Shown here piece by piece: positions 27,235 through 35,142 of a stretch of 64,000 bases of DNA. Origin of the DNA: Clostridiales bacterium (GTDB lineage: Bacteria > Bacillota > Clostridia > Lachnospirales > Lachnospiraceae); NCBI GenBank assembly GCA_021203365.1, contig JAJQBI010000084.1, positions 18,930 to 82,929 on the forward strand. The letters run 5' to 3'. Position numbers and translations under genes: made by a program. The notes under the pieces were generated by a model. It was not told where the DNA came from, searched no databases, and saw only the letters and a list, made by a program, of their open reading frames with translations. Every line of letters begins with the position of its first letter. Position 1 is the stretch's first letter.

Positions 27235-27287
27235 GGCCTTTTTATGTAAAATCAGGCTAAAATCAGGGCAATCTCACAGAAACCGTC

Positions 27288-28091
27288 CTACAGAAGCCTC
27301 TTCGCCAGGAGTCTGGCGTCCCTCACAGCCTCCTCTATGGAATAAAATCCCCAGTGGTACATCCGTCCTCCAAAGCATATATGATTCTCGTGTTCCGCCA
27401 GAAGCCGGTATTTTTCAAAAAGCTCCCGGTTTTCCTTTGTCTCCAGAGGCCGGACAAGTTCCTCCTCTTCCCCTCCTTTTCCCCGGCTCCGGACCGTGAT
27501 GACCGTCAGAGGGCTTTGGGTACCGGTCAGACGTTTGTGTTCAATGATCTGACATTCCGATCCGGCAGGGTTCTCCTGAACCCGGGTCTGGTAATATTCC
27601 CGATACAGTGTCCGTGTCTCAAAGCGCGCCCTTTCATAGAGAAGCCGGCCGTAGCACTCCCGGTAAAAAGTGTCCAGACGCCCGGTATAAACCACCCTTC
27701 CCGCCATCTTCCGGGCCTTTCTCCGAATCTGTTCATAATCAGTATTCAGAAAAACATCGGCATTCTCCAGCATTTCGCCAAGAATTCTTGTGTATCCGTG
27801 AAGAGGCACTCCTTCATACTTCTTTCCCCGGCTGTCCAGACCGGAAGGAAAAAATTCTCCGAAACGGTTCATATACTCCCACAGCTCCCGGTCATCTGTG
27901 CGAAACACATGAATGCCAAACCTGTGTACCTCAATTCCGCGGATGTTTTCACAGTACAGGCTTCCCCCGATCCTTCCTCTCTTTTCCACCACCAGACACT
28001 TCTTTCCGGCGCGTCCGGCCTCGAAGGCAAAAACCGAGCCGAAAATACCGGAACCGACAATCAGAAAATCATACTCCGGTAAGCTGTCCAT
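27288..28091 (-). CDS. Shortened UDP-galactopyranose mutase-like flavoprotein
   Basis: The 267 residues match UDP-galactopyranose mutase (about 370 residues), which converts UDP-Galp to UDP-Galf with reduced FAD. Present are the FAD motif GSGIFGSVFAFEAGRAGKK, GGSLYCENIRGIEVHRFG, GVPLHGYTRILGEML, VVYTGRLDTFY and IEHKRLTGTQ. Missing is about 100 residues between EYMNRFGEF and KYEGVPLHGYT, that is the helical domain with the mobile substrate loop; the usual C-terminal Tyr-x-Asp is also altered (FYS). It may be a decayed mutase or a flavoprotein of changed role. The start at 28091 follows AGGAGG, 1 bp after the fusion gene. It is last in the glycan operon. Confidence 0.8.
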   Translation of the reverse strand: MDSLPEYDFLIVGSGIFGSVFAFEAGRAGKKCLVVEKRGRIGGSLYCENIRGIEVHRFGIHVFRTDDRELWEYMNRFGEFFPSGLDSRGKKYEGVPLHGYTRILGEMLENADVFLNTDYEQIRRKARKMAGRVVYTGRLDTFYRECYGRLLYERARFETRTLYREYYQTRVQENPAGSECQIIEHKRLTGTQSPLTVITVRSRGKGGEEEELVRPLETKENRELFEKYRLLAEHENHICFGGRMYHWGFYSIEEAVRDARLLAKRLL

Positions 28092-28092
28092 A

Positions 28093-30480
28093 TTATCCGT
28101 CCTCCTGTCGTCTGTATGCTTTCCATATTTTTTTCGCCTGCTTCTGAAGTCCGGAAGGAAGGCGGTAATAAAAGCGGAGCAGAAATCCCGGTTCTGCACG
28201 GCGGCTGTCCTTTGCGGCCACATAAAGCTCCTCCCTGGACCGCGGACGGATATCCTGGGCGTATACCTGAGAGGTTTTTGCCGATTTAGGGGAAAACATG
28301 GCTTTTTTAAGCCACGCCTCCGCTTCCTGTTTCTTTCGGGCCAGAATTCTTTCCGTTTCCCGGTAATCCACGTCTTCCAGAAGTTCCGGACGCCTGAGAA
28401 TCTCTGACGGCTCCCTCACCAGCCGATGCTCCATATGAAGCAGATGGGCCAGGGATTCAAACCGGGTCATTCCCCTGCGCGTATTTCCCATGGCGATAAA
28501 ATTTTTCCTGTACAGAATGGCAAAGCTCATTCCATGGCAGGAATCTGTAAGCACAAAATCCGCGTGCTGAAAATACCAGACCCAGTCCGGAAAGGTGATA
28601 TCCTCCAGAATCGTCTCCATTCCCATTTTTTCCCGGTTTTCCTGAAAATTCCACGGAGTTCCGTCCAGAATGTGAAGGGGCCTGCGCCCCAGCTTCTCTG
28701 CCAGATAGCCGATGGCTTCCCTTTTCTCCGGAGTGGGATCCAGGATGTAGGTGAGCAGATAGGGCTCCCTCTCCCTGCGGCGGGACTCCGCCGCCACCGC
28801 GTCATACACCTGCCGGTCTGTGGAAAAAACCGGATCCAGGATCTGCACCCCCTCCACACCAAAGTCTCTTTTCAGGATTTCCACGCCGGACTCCTCCCGA
28901 ACCGAAATCCAGTCAAAACGGGAGAGCAGCCGGCCGTCCGCTGCCCGCTCTTTTACAGGACGAAAATCACGGTCATGGCCAAAGGAGGCGGCCACGGCCA
29001 CCTTTTTCTTCTCCTCACGGGCAAAATCCAGAAGGAAGCTTTTCCCGAAGGCCCGGCCGACTCCGTAATTCCATACCTGGTCAGATCCCACCACAAAAGC
29101 GTCGCAGATCTGGTTCAGTCTCCGCATCTCCCACAGCTGGTATCTCCGGCTGACATGGAAATGATTCCCCGCGAAAATCCGGCTGTGACTGTCCTGGGCC
29201 AGCTCCCTGTCTTCCTCCGTATGCCCCGGCTTGTCAATCATCAGCACAGACATACCCAGCTTTTCCAGCTGGCATTTCAGCCCGTAATAGGTGGCAATGC
29301 TGCCGTAATTGCAGCCAAACCACACGCCCAGAAGTCCCACGTCATAACGGCCGTCCAGGCAGTATTCCACCGCCTTGTGCACGCCGGCGCCATCCAGCAT
29401 TTCAAAAAACCTTTCCCTCTGGGAATGAAATTCCTTATGTGTCCCGAACCGGTTTTTCTTTACCGCAATTTCCAGCGGTGCTTCCTGAAAAAGCCGGATT
29501 TTTCCCCGCTTCCTGATCTCTTCCAGAAAGTGCCGGCCCTTTTCGTTGTTCACCAGTACCAGAGAGGTTCCCTTTTCATCCGTCCACTCCTTCCGATAAG
29601 AAGAAAGGCCCCAGAAGTCCCCCAGTGTCAGATCTCCCTGCCGGGGAAAGGAAGCGTAGGGGCAGTCCTGACAGATCGGCCGCGCAAAAAGATTCCGGTA
29701 GCGCCCGCGTACAAGAGGATCGATGGATGGATGGCCCATATAGGTCTGCCCGTTTTTCAGGACACAGGCACTGACCAGTCCGTCATATCCATAGATTTTT
29801 GTCCGGAAATAGTAATGTTTTATATTTTTCTTCCCAAAGGTTTCCTCAAGATAACGCTCAAATACTTTGGGGGAAATCACGCCGCTGCACACAAGATCCA
29901 CAATGAGAAGCCGTTCCCATTCCCGTCCCAGAAAGGCCCGCAGTCCGGCCGCCTGACAGGGGGTTCCCACAAACAGCACCCATCTTTCCTTCTCCAGACA
30001 ATCCCGGATCTCCGGAAAAACCTTCCTCAGGTCACTCTGTACATATTTGGAGCGGCGCAGGGGCTCCAGGTCCCTTTCCTTTTCCGCCAGAGTATGGTAC
30101 ACCTGAAAATCCCGGTCCATACAGGCGCCGCATACCACCCCGCCCCGGGACAAAGTCTCCCTGGCCAGAAGGGTAAACATTCCTCCGGAGCTGCTGCCCA
30201 TACGCACCCGATCCTCAGCCTGCACCGCATAGCAGGCTGGCTCCGCCCAATTTATGGCATCCGCTGGCCTTAAAGCCGGACAGAGACTCTCACATTTTCC
30301 GCAGCCCACACATTTTGCCTCATCCATTCTGGGATATAAAAATCCCTCCCCGTCCGCCTCCATGGAAATGGCTCCCGCCGGGCAGCTGTGGACACAGGCG
30401 CCACAGCCGCTGCACCGTGTTTTTTCAGGAAGCCTCCCATATCTTTTTTCGCCGTCCCATTGGGACTCCCGGGTCTTCAT
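28093..30480 (-). CDS. Fusion: 4Fe-4S/F420 dehydrogenase-beta-like domain + polysaccharide pyruvyltransferase
   Basis: A 795-residue two-part protein. Residues about 15-75 hold two 4Fe-4S ferredoxin motifs (CSGCGACVHSCP, CVGCGKCESLCP); about 85-370 match the coenzyme F420 hydrogenase/dehydrogenase beta family (SSGGMFTLLARE, FVGTPCQAAGLRAF, DFWGLSSY). From about 375 the protein matches WcaK/CsaB pyruvyltransferases (LLGVWFGCNYGSIATYYGL, FVVGSDQVWN, DWISVREESG, LTDSCHGMSFAILY). The second part probably adds pyruvate ketals to a surface glycan; the redox partner role is unknown. ATG 30480 overlaps the previous stop (ATGA); GTG 30492 is an alternative. Confidence 0.88.
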   Translation of the reverse strand: MKTRESQWDGEKRYGRLPEKTRCSGCGACVHSCPAGAISMEADGEGFLYPRMDEAKCVGCGKCESLCPALRPADAINWAEPACYAVQAEDRVRMGSSSGGMFTLLARETLSRGGVVCGACMDRDFQVYHTLAEKERDLEPLRRSKYVQSDLRKVFPEIRDCLEKERWVLFVGTPCQAAGLRAFLGREWERLLIVDLVCSGVISPKVFERYLEETFGKKNIKHYYFRTKIYGYDGLVSACVLKNGQTYMGHPSIDPLVRGRYRNLFARPICQDCPYASFPRQGDLTLGDFWGLSSYRKEWTDEKGTSLVLVNNEKGRHFLEEIRKRGKIRLFQEAPLEIAVKKNRFGTHKEFHSQRERFFEMLDGAGVHKAVEYCLDGRYDVGLLGVWFGCNYGSIATYYGLKCQLEKLGMSVLMIDKPGHTEEDRELAQDSHSRIFAGNHFHVSRRYQLWEMRRLNQICDAFVVGSDQVWNYGVGRAFGKSFLLDFAREEKKKVAVAASFGHDRDFRPVKERAADGRLLSRFDWISVREESGVEILKRDFGVEGVQILDPVFSTDRQVYDAVAAESRRREREPYLLTYILDPTPEKREAIGYLAEKLGRRPLHILDGTPWNFQENREKMGMETILEDITFPDWVWYFQHADFVLTDSCHGMSFAILYRKNFIAMGNTRRGMTRFESLAHLLHMEHRLVREPSEILRRPELLEDVDYRETERILARKKQEAEAWLKKAMFSPKSAKTSQVYAQDIRPRSREELYVAAKDSRRAEPGFLLRFYYRLPSGLQKQAKKIWKAYRRQEDG

Positions 30481-32333
30481 CTGATTTTCCACGCTCCCCT
30501 TTCCCTTTCCGGGCCGTCCGTTTCCGTCAGCTTCAGGTAATCCTTCCAGAAGGCGGCGGTTTTCCAGGCGGATCCATGCTGTGCGTATTCCTGAGACACC
30601 CTTCGCCAGGTGCGCCTGCAGCGCGCCTTTAACCGGCGTCTTCTTTTCAGAATCGCGAGAAAACGCTTCCGGTCAATCTCCCGATAGGCACCGGTTTTCA
30701 TGTAAGAATTCACCGCAAGAAGCTTTTTCCGCAGAAAATAGTCGTGGGGATTGTAAAACCAGTCATAGGCGGTTACGCCTGTGCTCTTGTTCCGCAGCCG
30801 ATCCGGCCAGAAATGCCCATTGTAGGTAATTCGATAGAGAAAAGTCTCCAGCGCTGTTCTGGGCGCGGACTGGTATACGTCTTTTGGCCGGACCGGAGCC
30901 TCCGGAAAGCCGGAAAGGGGCGAAAGCCTCTCGTTTTTCGCGGATTTTTCTCTCAGAATCGTTTCCCCCTGATTTTGCGTCAGGAACGTCCAGCCCTTCA
31001 GATAATCCTCCACCGCGTCCAGAAGAAGCTCCGCTCCGTTATAGTCAAAGCGCAGAAGCTCTGTCCGCACCAGCCTCCAGATCCTCCCCATAAAATCCAC
31101 CTCCGGACACACTCCGCCAACCGCCTGAATGATCAGGCTGTTCCGGTGTACCTGGTAGAATTCCATGGCGCCGCTGAATTTATTCGTAAAGCCTTTATGC
31201 CAGACACAGATGCCATTCATGGTAATAAATTTTCCATGGCAGCGCAGGCTGAACTCCACGTCATCTCCACGGACAAACAGAGGCAGGGGGAGGTTTTTTT
31301 CCGTGATAAATTCCGCCGGAATACAGCAGAACCACCAGCCCGCGTAGGCGTTCCGGGGCTGCGGCACATCCTCCGCCAGTGCAAGAACATCCCGGACTGT
31401 GCGGGTATCCGCCGGTTCCCGCACAGGGCCGAATTCTCCGTCCCCGTGCACATACCCCACATCCTCATAAAACATATACATCTTCTCATAGTCAAGCATC
31501 GCCCCGCTGATAAAATACCTTTCATACTCCGGACGTATCAGGGTCAGCAGTCTCCATGTCCGGCAGAGACTCTCCGGAAGAAGCAGAATATCGTCGTCCA
31601 TCAGGAGAATGTGCGTGGGCTTTGCAGGGTGCGCCATGGCCTCCATCATTCCTCTTGCAAATCCTCCGGATCCGCCCGCGTTGAGGTTTGGGTGCATCTG
31701 AATATGAGAGTCCTCTATCTCCCCGACCGGCAGTGTCCGACCATTGTCCACCACATGAATCCAGAGATTTTCCGCCAGCTCCGGATCCGTGTAAAGGGTT
31801 TCTTTCAGGAGGCGCAGATTGGAAAGGATATAATCCTCCTTCCGGCAGGTGGTCGTCACAAGGTGGAGAGAAACCGGACGGCGTTTCTCCGGCTCTGTGC
31901 GGGTCACATACGCTCCCGCGAAGATCGTGCAGACACTCATGGTCCGGATCTCAAAGCCCGCCAGAAATAAATCTCCGGAGGGATAGACAAGACAGAGCTC
32001 TTCCCGGTTGAAAGCGTATATTTTCCTTCTGTACAACGTGCGCCGGATGTACTGCCCATCCTGCCGCACATAGCCGGTGAGCGCAACTTCCATCTCCCCC
32101 CTCACCTCCAGGCGGAGGATGAGTTCCTCCATCCAGGTATATTTTCTCCATTTTTCCAGGGAAAAGGAATTAAAATAAGTACAGAAGTCTACCGTCTGTC
32201 CGGCACCGATCAGCAGCCTTTTTTCCTGCCTTTCATAAACAGGACGGCTGCCGCGGCAAAACATTTCCCAGTCGTCCTCCAGCCTTTCGTTGTCACAGAA
32301 TAAAAGCTTCTGCAGCTGGCAATACTCTTTCAT
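30477..32333 (-). CDS. GlfT2-like galactofuranosyltransferase homologue 1
   Basis: The 618-residue glycosyltransferase has an N-terminal beta-sandwich-like region (about 1-145), a GT-A domain with NLNAGGSGGFARGM, the metal motif MDDDI, GWWFCCIP, the acceptor-side RGDDVEF and WHKGF, and a long helical C-terminal part. This is the domain plan of mycobacterial GlfT2, the polymerising galactofuranosyltransferase. No membrane segment is evident, so it probably works at the inner membrane face on a lipid-linked acceptor. The ATG at 32333 follows GGAG and overlaps the upstream stop (ATGA); an in-frame ATG at 32387 lacks a ribosome-binding site. Confidence 0.85.
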   Translation of the reverse strand: MKEYCQLQKLLFCDNERLEDDWEMFCRGSRPVYERQEKRLLIGAGQTVDFCTYFNSFSLEKWRKYTWMEELILRLEVRGEMEVALTGYVRQDGQYIRRTLYRRKIYAFNREELCLVYPSGDLFLAGFEIRTMSVCTIFAGAYVTRTEPEKRRPVSLHLVTTTCRKEDYILSNLRLLKETLYTDPELAENLWIHVVDNGRTLPVGEIEDSHIQMHPNLNAGGSGGFARGMMEAMAHPAKPTHILLMDDDILLLPESLCRTWRLLTLIRPEYERYFISGAMLDYEKMYMFYEDVGYVHGDGEFGPVREPADTRTVRDVLALAEDVPQPRNAYAGWWFCCIPAEFITEKNLPLPLFVRGDDVEFSLRCHGKFITMNGICVWHKGFTNKFSGAMEFYQVHRNSLIIQAVGGVCPEVDFMGRIWRLVRTELLRFDYNGAELLLDAVEDYLKGWTFLTQNQGETILREKSAKNERLSPLSGFPEAPVRPKDVYQSAPRTALETFLYRITYNGHFWPDRLRNKSTGVTAYDWFYNPHDYFLRKKLLAVNSYMKTGAYREIDRKRFLAILKRRRRLKARCRRTWRRVSQEYAQHGSAWKTAAFWKDYLKLTETDGPERERGAWKIR

Positions 32334-33988
32334 ATTTTTTTCTCCAGATAGTCTTTCCAGAATTTCCCGGTTGTCATTTTCCTCCATTTTCGCCGGTAGC
32401 TTCCCCGGGCACGGGCAAAATACCGGTCTGTTTTTTTCAGGGTCTTATACAGAAGGAAAAGGCAGAGCACCGCTTTTCCCGGATTCTTTTTCGCGTACAG
32501 AGTCCGGCCGTCTCTGTCCACATACGCAACGCTTCGCCGCACGGCCACCGTATACAGACTCACCTCCGGAGTCGTATAAAAGATTCCCCTCCGTTTTTCC
32601 CCGCAGGGTCTCAGGGGTGAAAGCCGGGCACAGATTTTCTGATGCAGGGCCTCCCCGTCCGCGGCGGCCAGGTAATCCGCCCCCTTCAGGAAATCCAGGG
32701 CTCCCAGAAGATTCAGACGGGCATATTCGTAACGTCCCCGCAGAAGATTGCCTCCCACACACCGACAGAGAGTGTGTTTCCATTCCCGGAGGCTCCAGTC
32801 TTCCAGATAGACGGAATTCACAATGGCCAGGTTTCGAACATCATAATACTCCGCGGCCTGGGGGTTTTTCCCCAGTGGATCCGGATGCCAGACCCCCACC
32901 CCGTTCAGAGTCAGGGGCGCTCCCAGACGCAGGCCATATTCCACATCATCCCTGTGCAGGAAAAGCGGCAGAGGAAGACCCTGTCTGCAGACGGCCTTCA
33001 GCGGGATACAGCAGTACCACCAGCCGCCGTATTCCGGCCTGCCTTCCCGGCCATTTCCAAGCAGCGCTTCCGGCTTTCGCAGATCCAGGCCATGGGAGAG
33101 AGGCCGGATCCGCCCTCTCTCCCACCGGGCCGCGCATTCATACTGCAGCCAGGGCCGGTCCCGGCACAGAAGGCTTCCGGCCACCGGTCTTTCCCTCAGA
33201 GCAGGCCGCAGAGTCCTTAAAAAATCCCGGGTTCGCAAAATCACCTCCTCTGCAGGCCAGATATCGTCATCCATGAAAATCACATGGGTAAATTCCCCGG
33301 ACTCAAGAGCCTTCAGAGCTCCCCGGGCGAAACCGCCGGATCCCCCGCAGTTCCTTCCCGGAACGTACCGGACAAAATCCGGGAACTCCGCTTCCATAAG
33401 AGAGCTTCCATTGTCTGAGAGGAACACAGCAGGCCTTTCTTTCTCCGGAAGCATGGCAATCCGCTCCACAATGGCCATCGCCTCCCGCTCCCTGCAAAAA
33501 GTACACAGCACCACCGCCAGACGGACCTCCTGCTCACTGTCCGTCTCTCCCTCCGCCTGAAAGCTCTTCAGAAAACATCCCTGTCCGCGCCCTTCTGCCT
33601 CCGGCCAGATGACCGTGCGTTCTTTCAGGCTGTTGTCCGGGAGTTCAAAAATCACTTCTCCTTTTTCATCCGATCCATCACCGGCAATACTTCCGAGACA
33701 TACCTTTTCCAGGGTGCCGTTTTTCATCTCTCCCCGATAAAAGGCCAGGCGGTATTCCCCCTCACAAAAGAGCCGGAACCTTACATTTTTCGCCGTTGTA
33801 TATCGAAGCCAGGTATCCGCATAAAACCCATTGAAATAAGTAAGAAAGTTCACCTTTTCCCCGGGTTTCAGATACAGGCCCTCCTCCTTTCCCAGATGAA
33901 GAACCCCCTGCGTATGCCGGTAATACAGGCTGTAATTTTCCGCCTGGGTATCCGGAAGAATCATCTTCTGCAGAATTTTATAACGCAT
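32330..33988 (-). CDS. GlfT2-like galactofuranosyltransferase homologue 2
   Basis: A 552-residue paralogue of the next gene with the same plan: an N-terminal beta region starting with TYFNGFYADTW, then NCGGSGGFARGALKALE, MDDDIW, GGWWYCCIPL, HRDDVEYGLRLG and GVWHPD, and a basic C-terminus. A pair of such enzymes in tandem recalls the GlfT1/GlfT2 division of labour, initiator and polymerase, in mycobacteria; assignment here is inference. It overlaps the GT2 gene before it by 11 bp and the next gene by 4 bp, so all are one transcript. GGGAGAG precedes the ATG. Confidence 0.85.
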   Translation of the reverse strand: MRYKILQKMILPDTQAENYSLYYRHTQGVLHLGKEEGLYLKPGEKVNFLTYFNGFYADTWLRYTTAKNVRFRLFCEGEYRLAFYRGEMKNGTLEKVCLGSIAGDGSDEKGEVIFELPDNSLKERTVIWPEAEGRGQGCFLKSFQAEGETDSEQEVRLAVVLCTFCREREAMAIVERIAMLPEKERPAVFLSDNGSSLMEAEFPDFVRYVPGRNCGGSGGFARGALKALESGEFTHVIFMDDDIWPAEEVILRTRDFLRTLRPALRERPVAGSLLCRDRPWLQYECAARWERGRIRPLSHGLDLRKPEALLGNGREGRPEYGGWWYCCIPLKAVCRQGLPLPLFLHRDDVEYGLRLGAPLTLNGVGVWHPDPLGKNPQAAEYYDVRNLAIVNSVYLEDWSLREWKHTLCRCVGGNLLRGRYEYARLNLLGALDFLKGADYLAAADGEALHQKICARLSPLRPCGEKRRGIFYTTPEVSLYTVAVRRSVAYVDRDGRTLYAKKNPGKAVLCLFLLYKTLKKTDRYFARARGSYRRKWRKMTTGKFWKDYLEKKI

Positions 33989-34988
33989 TTTTTCTCTCCC
34001 TCAGTCGCACGCAGAGATGTCCCGGGTAATAGAGAAGATAACCGCTTTTGCGTATGGCCCAGACGCCGGGGTTTTCCACCTTTCTGTATATCTCCGGGTA
34101 TTCCCTTCGTATTCTCTCATCCATCTCCCGCATGGCCTGGCATGCCTGGGCCGAGCAGGGAAAGCTGAGATAAATTTTGAAATGGCTGCTCAGAACTCTG
34201 GCAATTCCCCGCTCCAGATAGGCAAGACAGGAGGGGGATGCTTTCCGGAATTTCTGATCCTCGTAAAAATCAAGAAGATTGTTCAGCACCCGCTCATGAT
34301 TCCTGTGATTTTTCCGCATACGCTCCAGCATCATGCTCTGTCCGCTTCGGCCGATCCGATACATATAAACATATTCATCCAGAAATACAACGGTCTTTAC
34401 CAGCGGAATGGGATACATGGCAAATTCCATATCCACATAATAGCAGTGCTCATCGATCCGGATCCCGGTGTCCAGCACAAGCTCCCTGCGGATGGTCATG
34501 GAATGCATTTTGATAAAGGTTCTGTCCCCGATTTCAAAAAAATCATATACCTTTCCATAGGAAACCCAGGGAAACGGATCCCTGTACTGAATTTCCACAG
34601 CTCCGGTTCCTTCATGAACCCAGTAATAATTGTTCCACACCAGATCCGCGGTGGTCTTTCGCAGAAAAAGGACAAGATTCCGAAAGGCGGCTCTCTCCAC
34701 CCAGTCATCACTGTCCAGAACCTTCAGATACCTTCCTCTGGCCATCATGACACCTGTGTTGATGGCGGACCCGTGTCCTCCGTTCTGTTTGTATATGACC
34801 CGAAAGGTACCCGGGTATTTTCCGGCAAATTCAAAGGCAATATCGGTGGAATGATCTCCGGAACCGTCAAGAATAATAAGAATTTCAATATCCGACAGGA
34901 TATCTTCAATGAGAAGAGATTCCAGACATGAACGAATGTATTTTTCCATGTTGTATACCGGAATCACAACAGATAATATTTTTTCCAT
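33978..34988 (-). CDS. Family 2 glycosyltransferase
   Basis: The 336-residue enzyme opens with the GT-A fold (LSVVIPVYNMEKYIRSCLESLL), has NGGHGSAINTGVMMARG and the metal-binding LDSDDWV, and carries a C-terminal acceptor domain of about 120 residues. The sugar and acceptor cannot be assigned; it is likely to begin the oligosaccharide that the GlfT2-like enzymes extend. It is the first gene of the glycan operon, 30 bp downstream of a clear promoter. AGGGGG precedes the ATG. Confidence 0.88.
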   Translation of the reverse strand: MEKILSVVIPVYNMEKYIRSCLESLLIEDILSDIEILIILDGSGDHSTDIAFEFAGKYPGTFRVIYKQNGGHGSAINTGVMMARGRYLKVLDSDDWVERAAFRNLVLFLRKTTADLVWNNYYWVHEGTGAVEIQYRDPFPWVSYGKVYDFFEIGDRTFIKMHSMTIRRELVLDTGIRIDEHCYYVDMEFAMYPIPLVKTVVFLDEYVYMYRIGRSGQSMMLERMRKNHRNHERVLNNLLDFYEDQKFRKASPSCLAYLERGIARVLSSHFKIYLSFPCSAQACQAMREMDERIRREYPEIYRKVENPGVWAIRKSGYLLYYPGHLCVRLRERKNAL

Positions 34989-35018
34989 AAATGCCCCCTG
35001 CCAACTCTATCTGCACAC

Positions 35019-35047
35019 ATTATAAAGAATTGACAGAACGGATTCAA
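35019..35047 (-). promoter_or_regulatory. Promoter of the glycan operon
   Basis: Minus-strand TTGAAT (35047-35042), 17-bp spacer, TATAAT (35024-35019), just before the first glycosyltransferase. Confidence 0.75.
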
Positions 35048-35090
35048 TGGAAGTAACAAAGGTTGAACAATGTTTAACCCGAATTTTACA

Positions 35091-35120
35091 GGGGCTGCGC
35101 GGTTATGACCGCGCAGCCCC
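35091..35120 (-). terminator. Strong hairpin after parC
   Basis: Perfect 12-bp GC-rich stem GGGGCTGCGCGG/CCGCGCAGCCCC with a 6-nt loop, 23 bp past the parC stop. The following TGTAAAATT is only weakly U-rich. Confidence 0.7.
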
Positions 35121-35142
35121 GAAATGGAAAAAACGGCAATAT

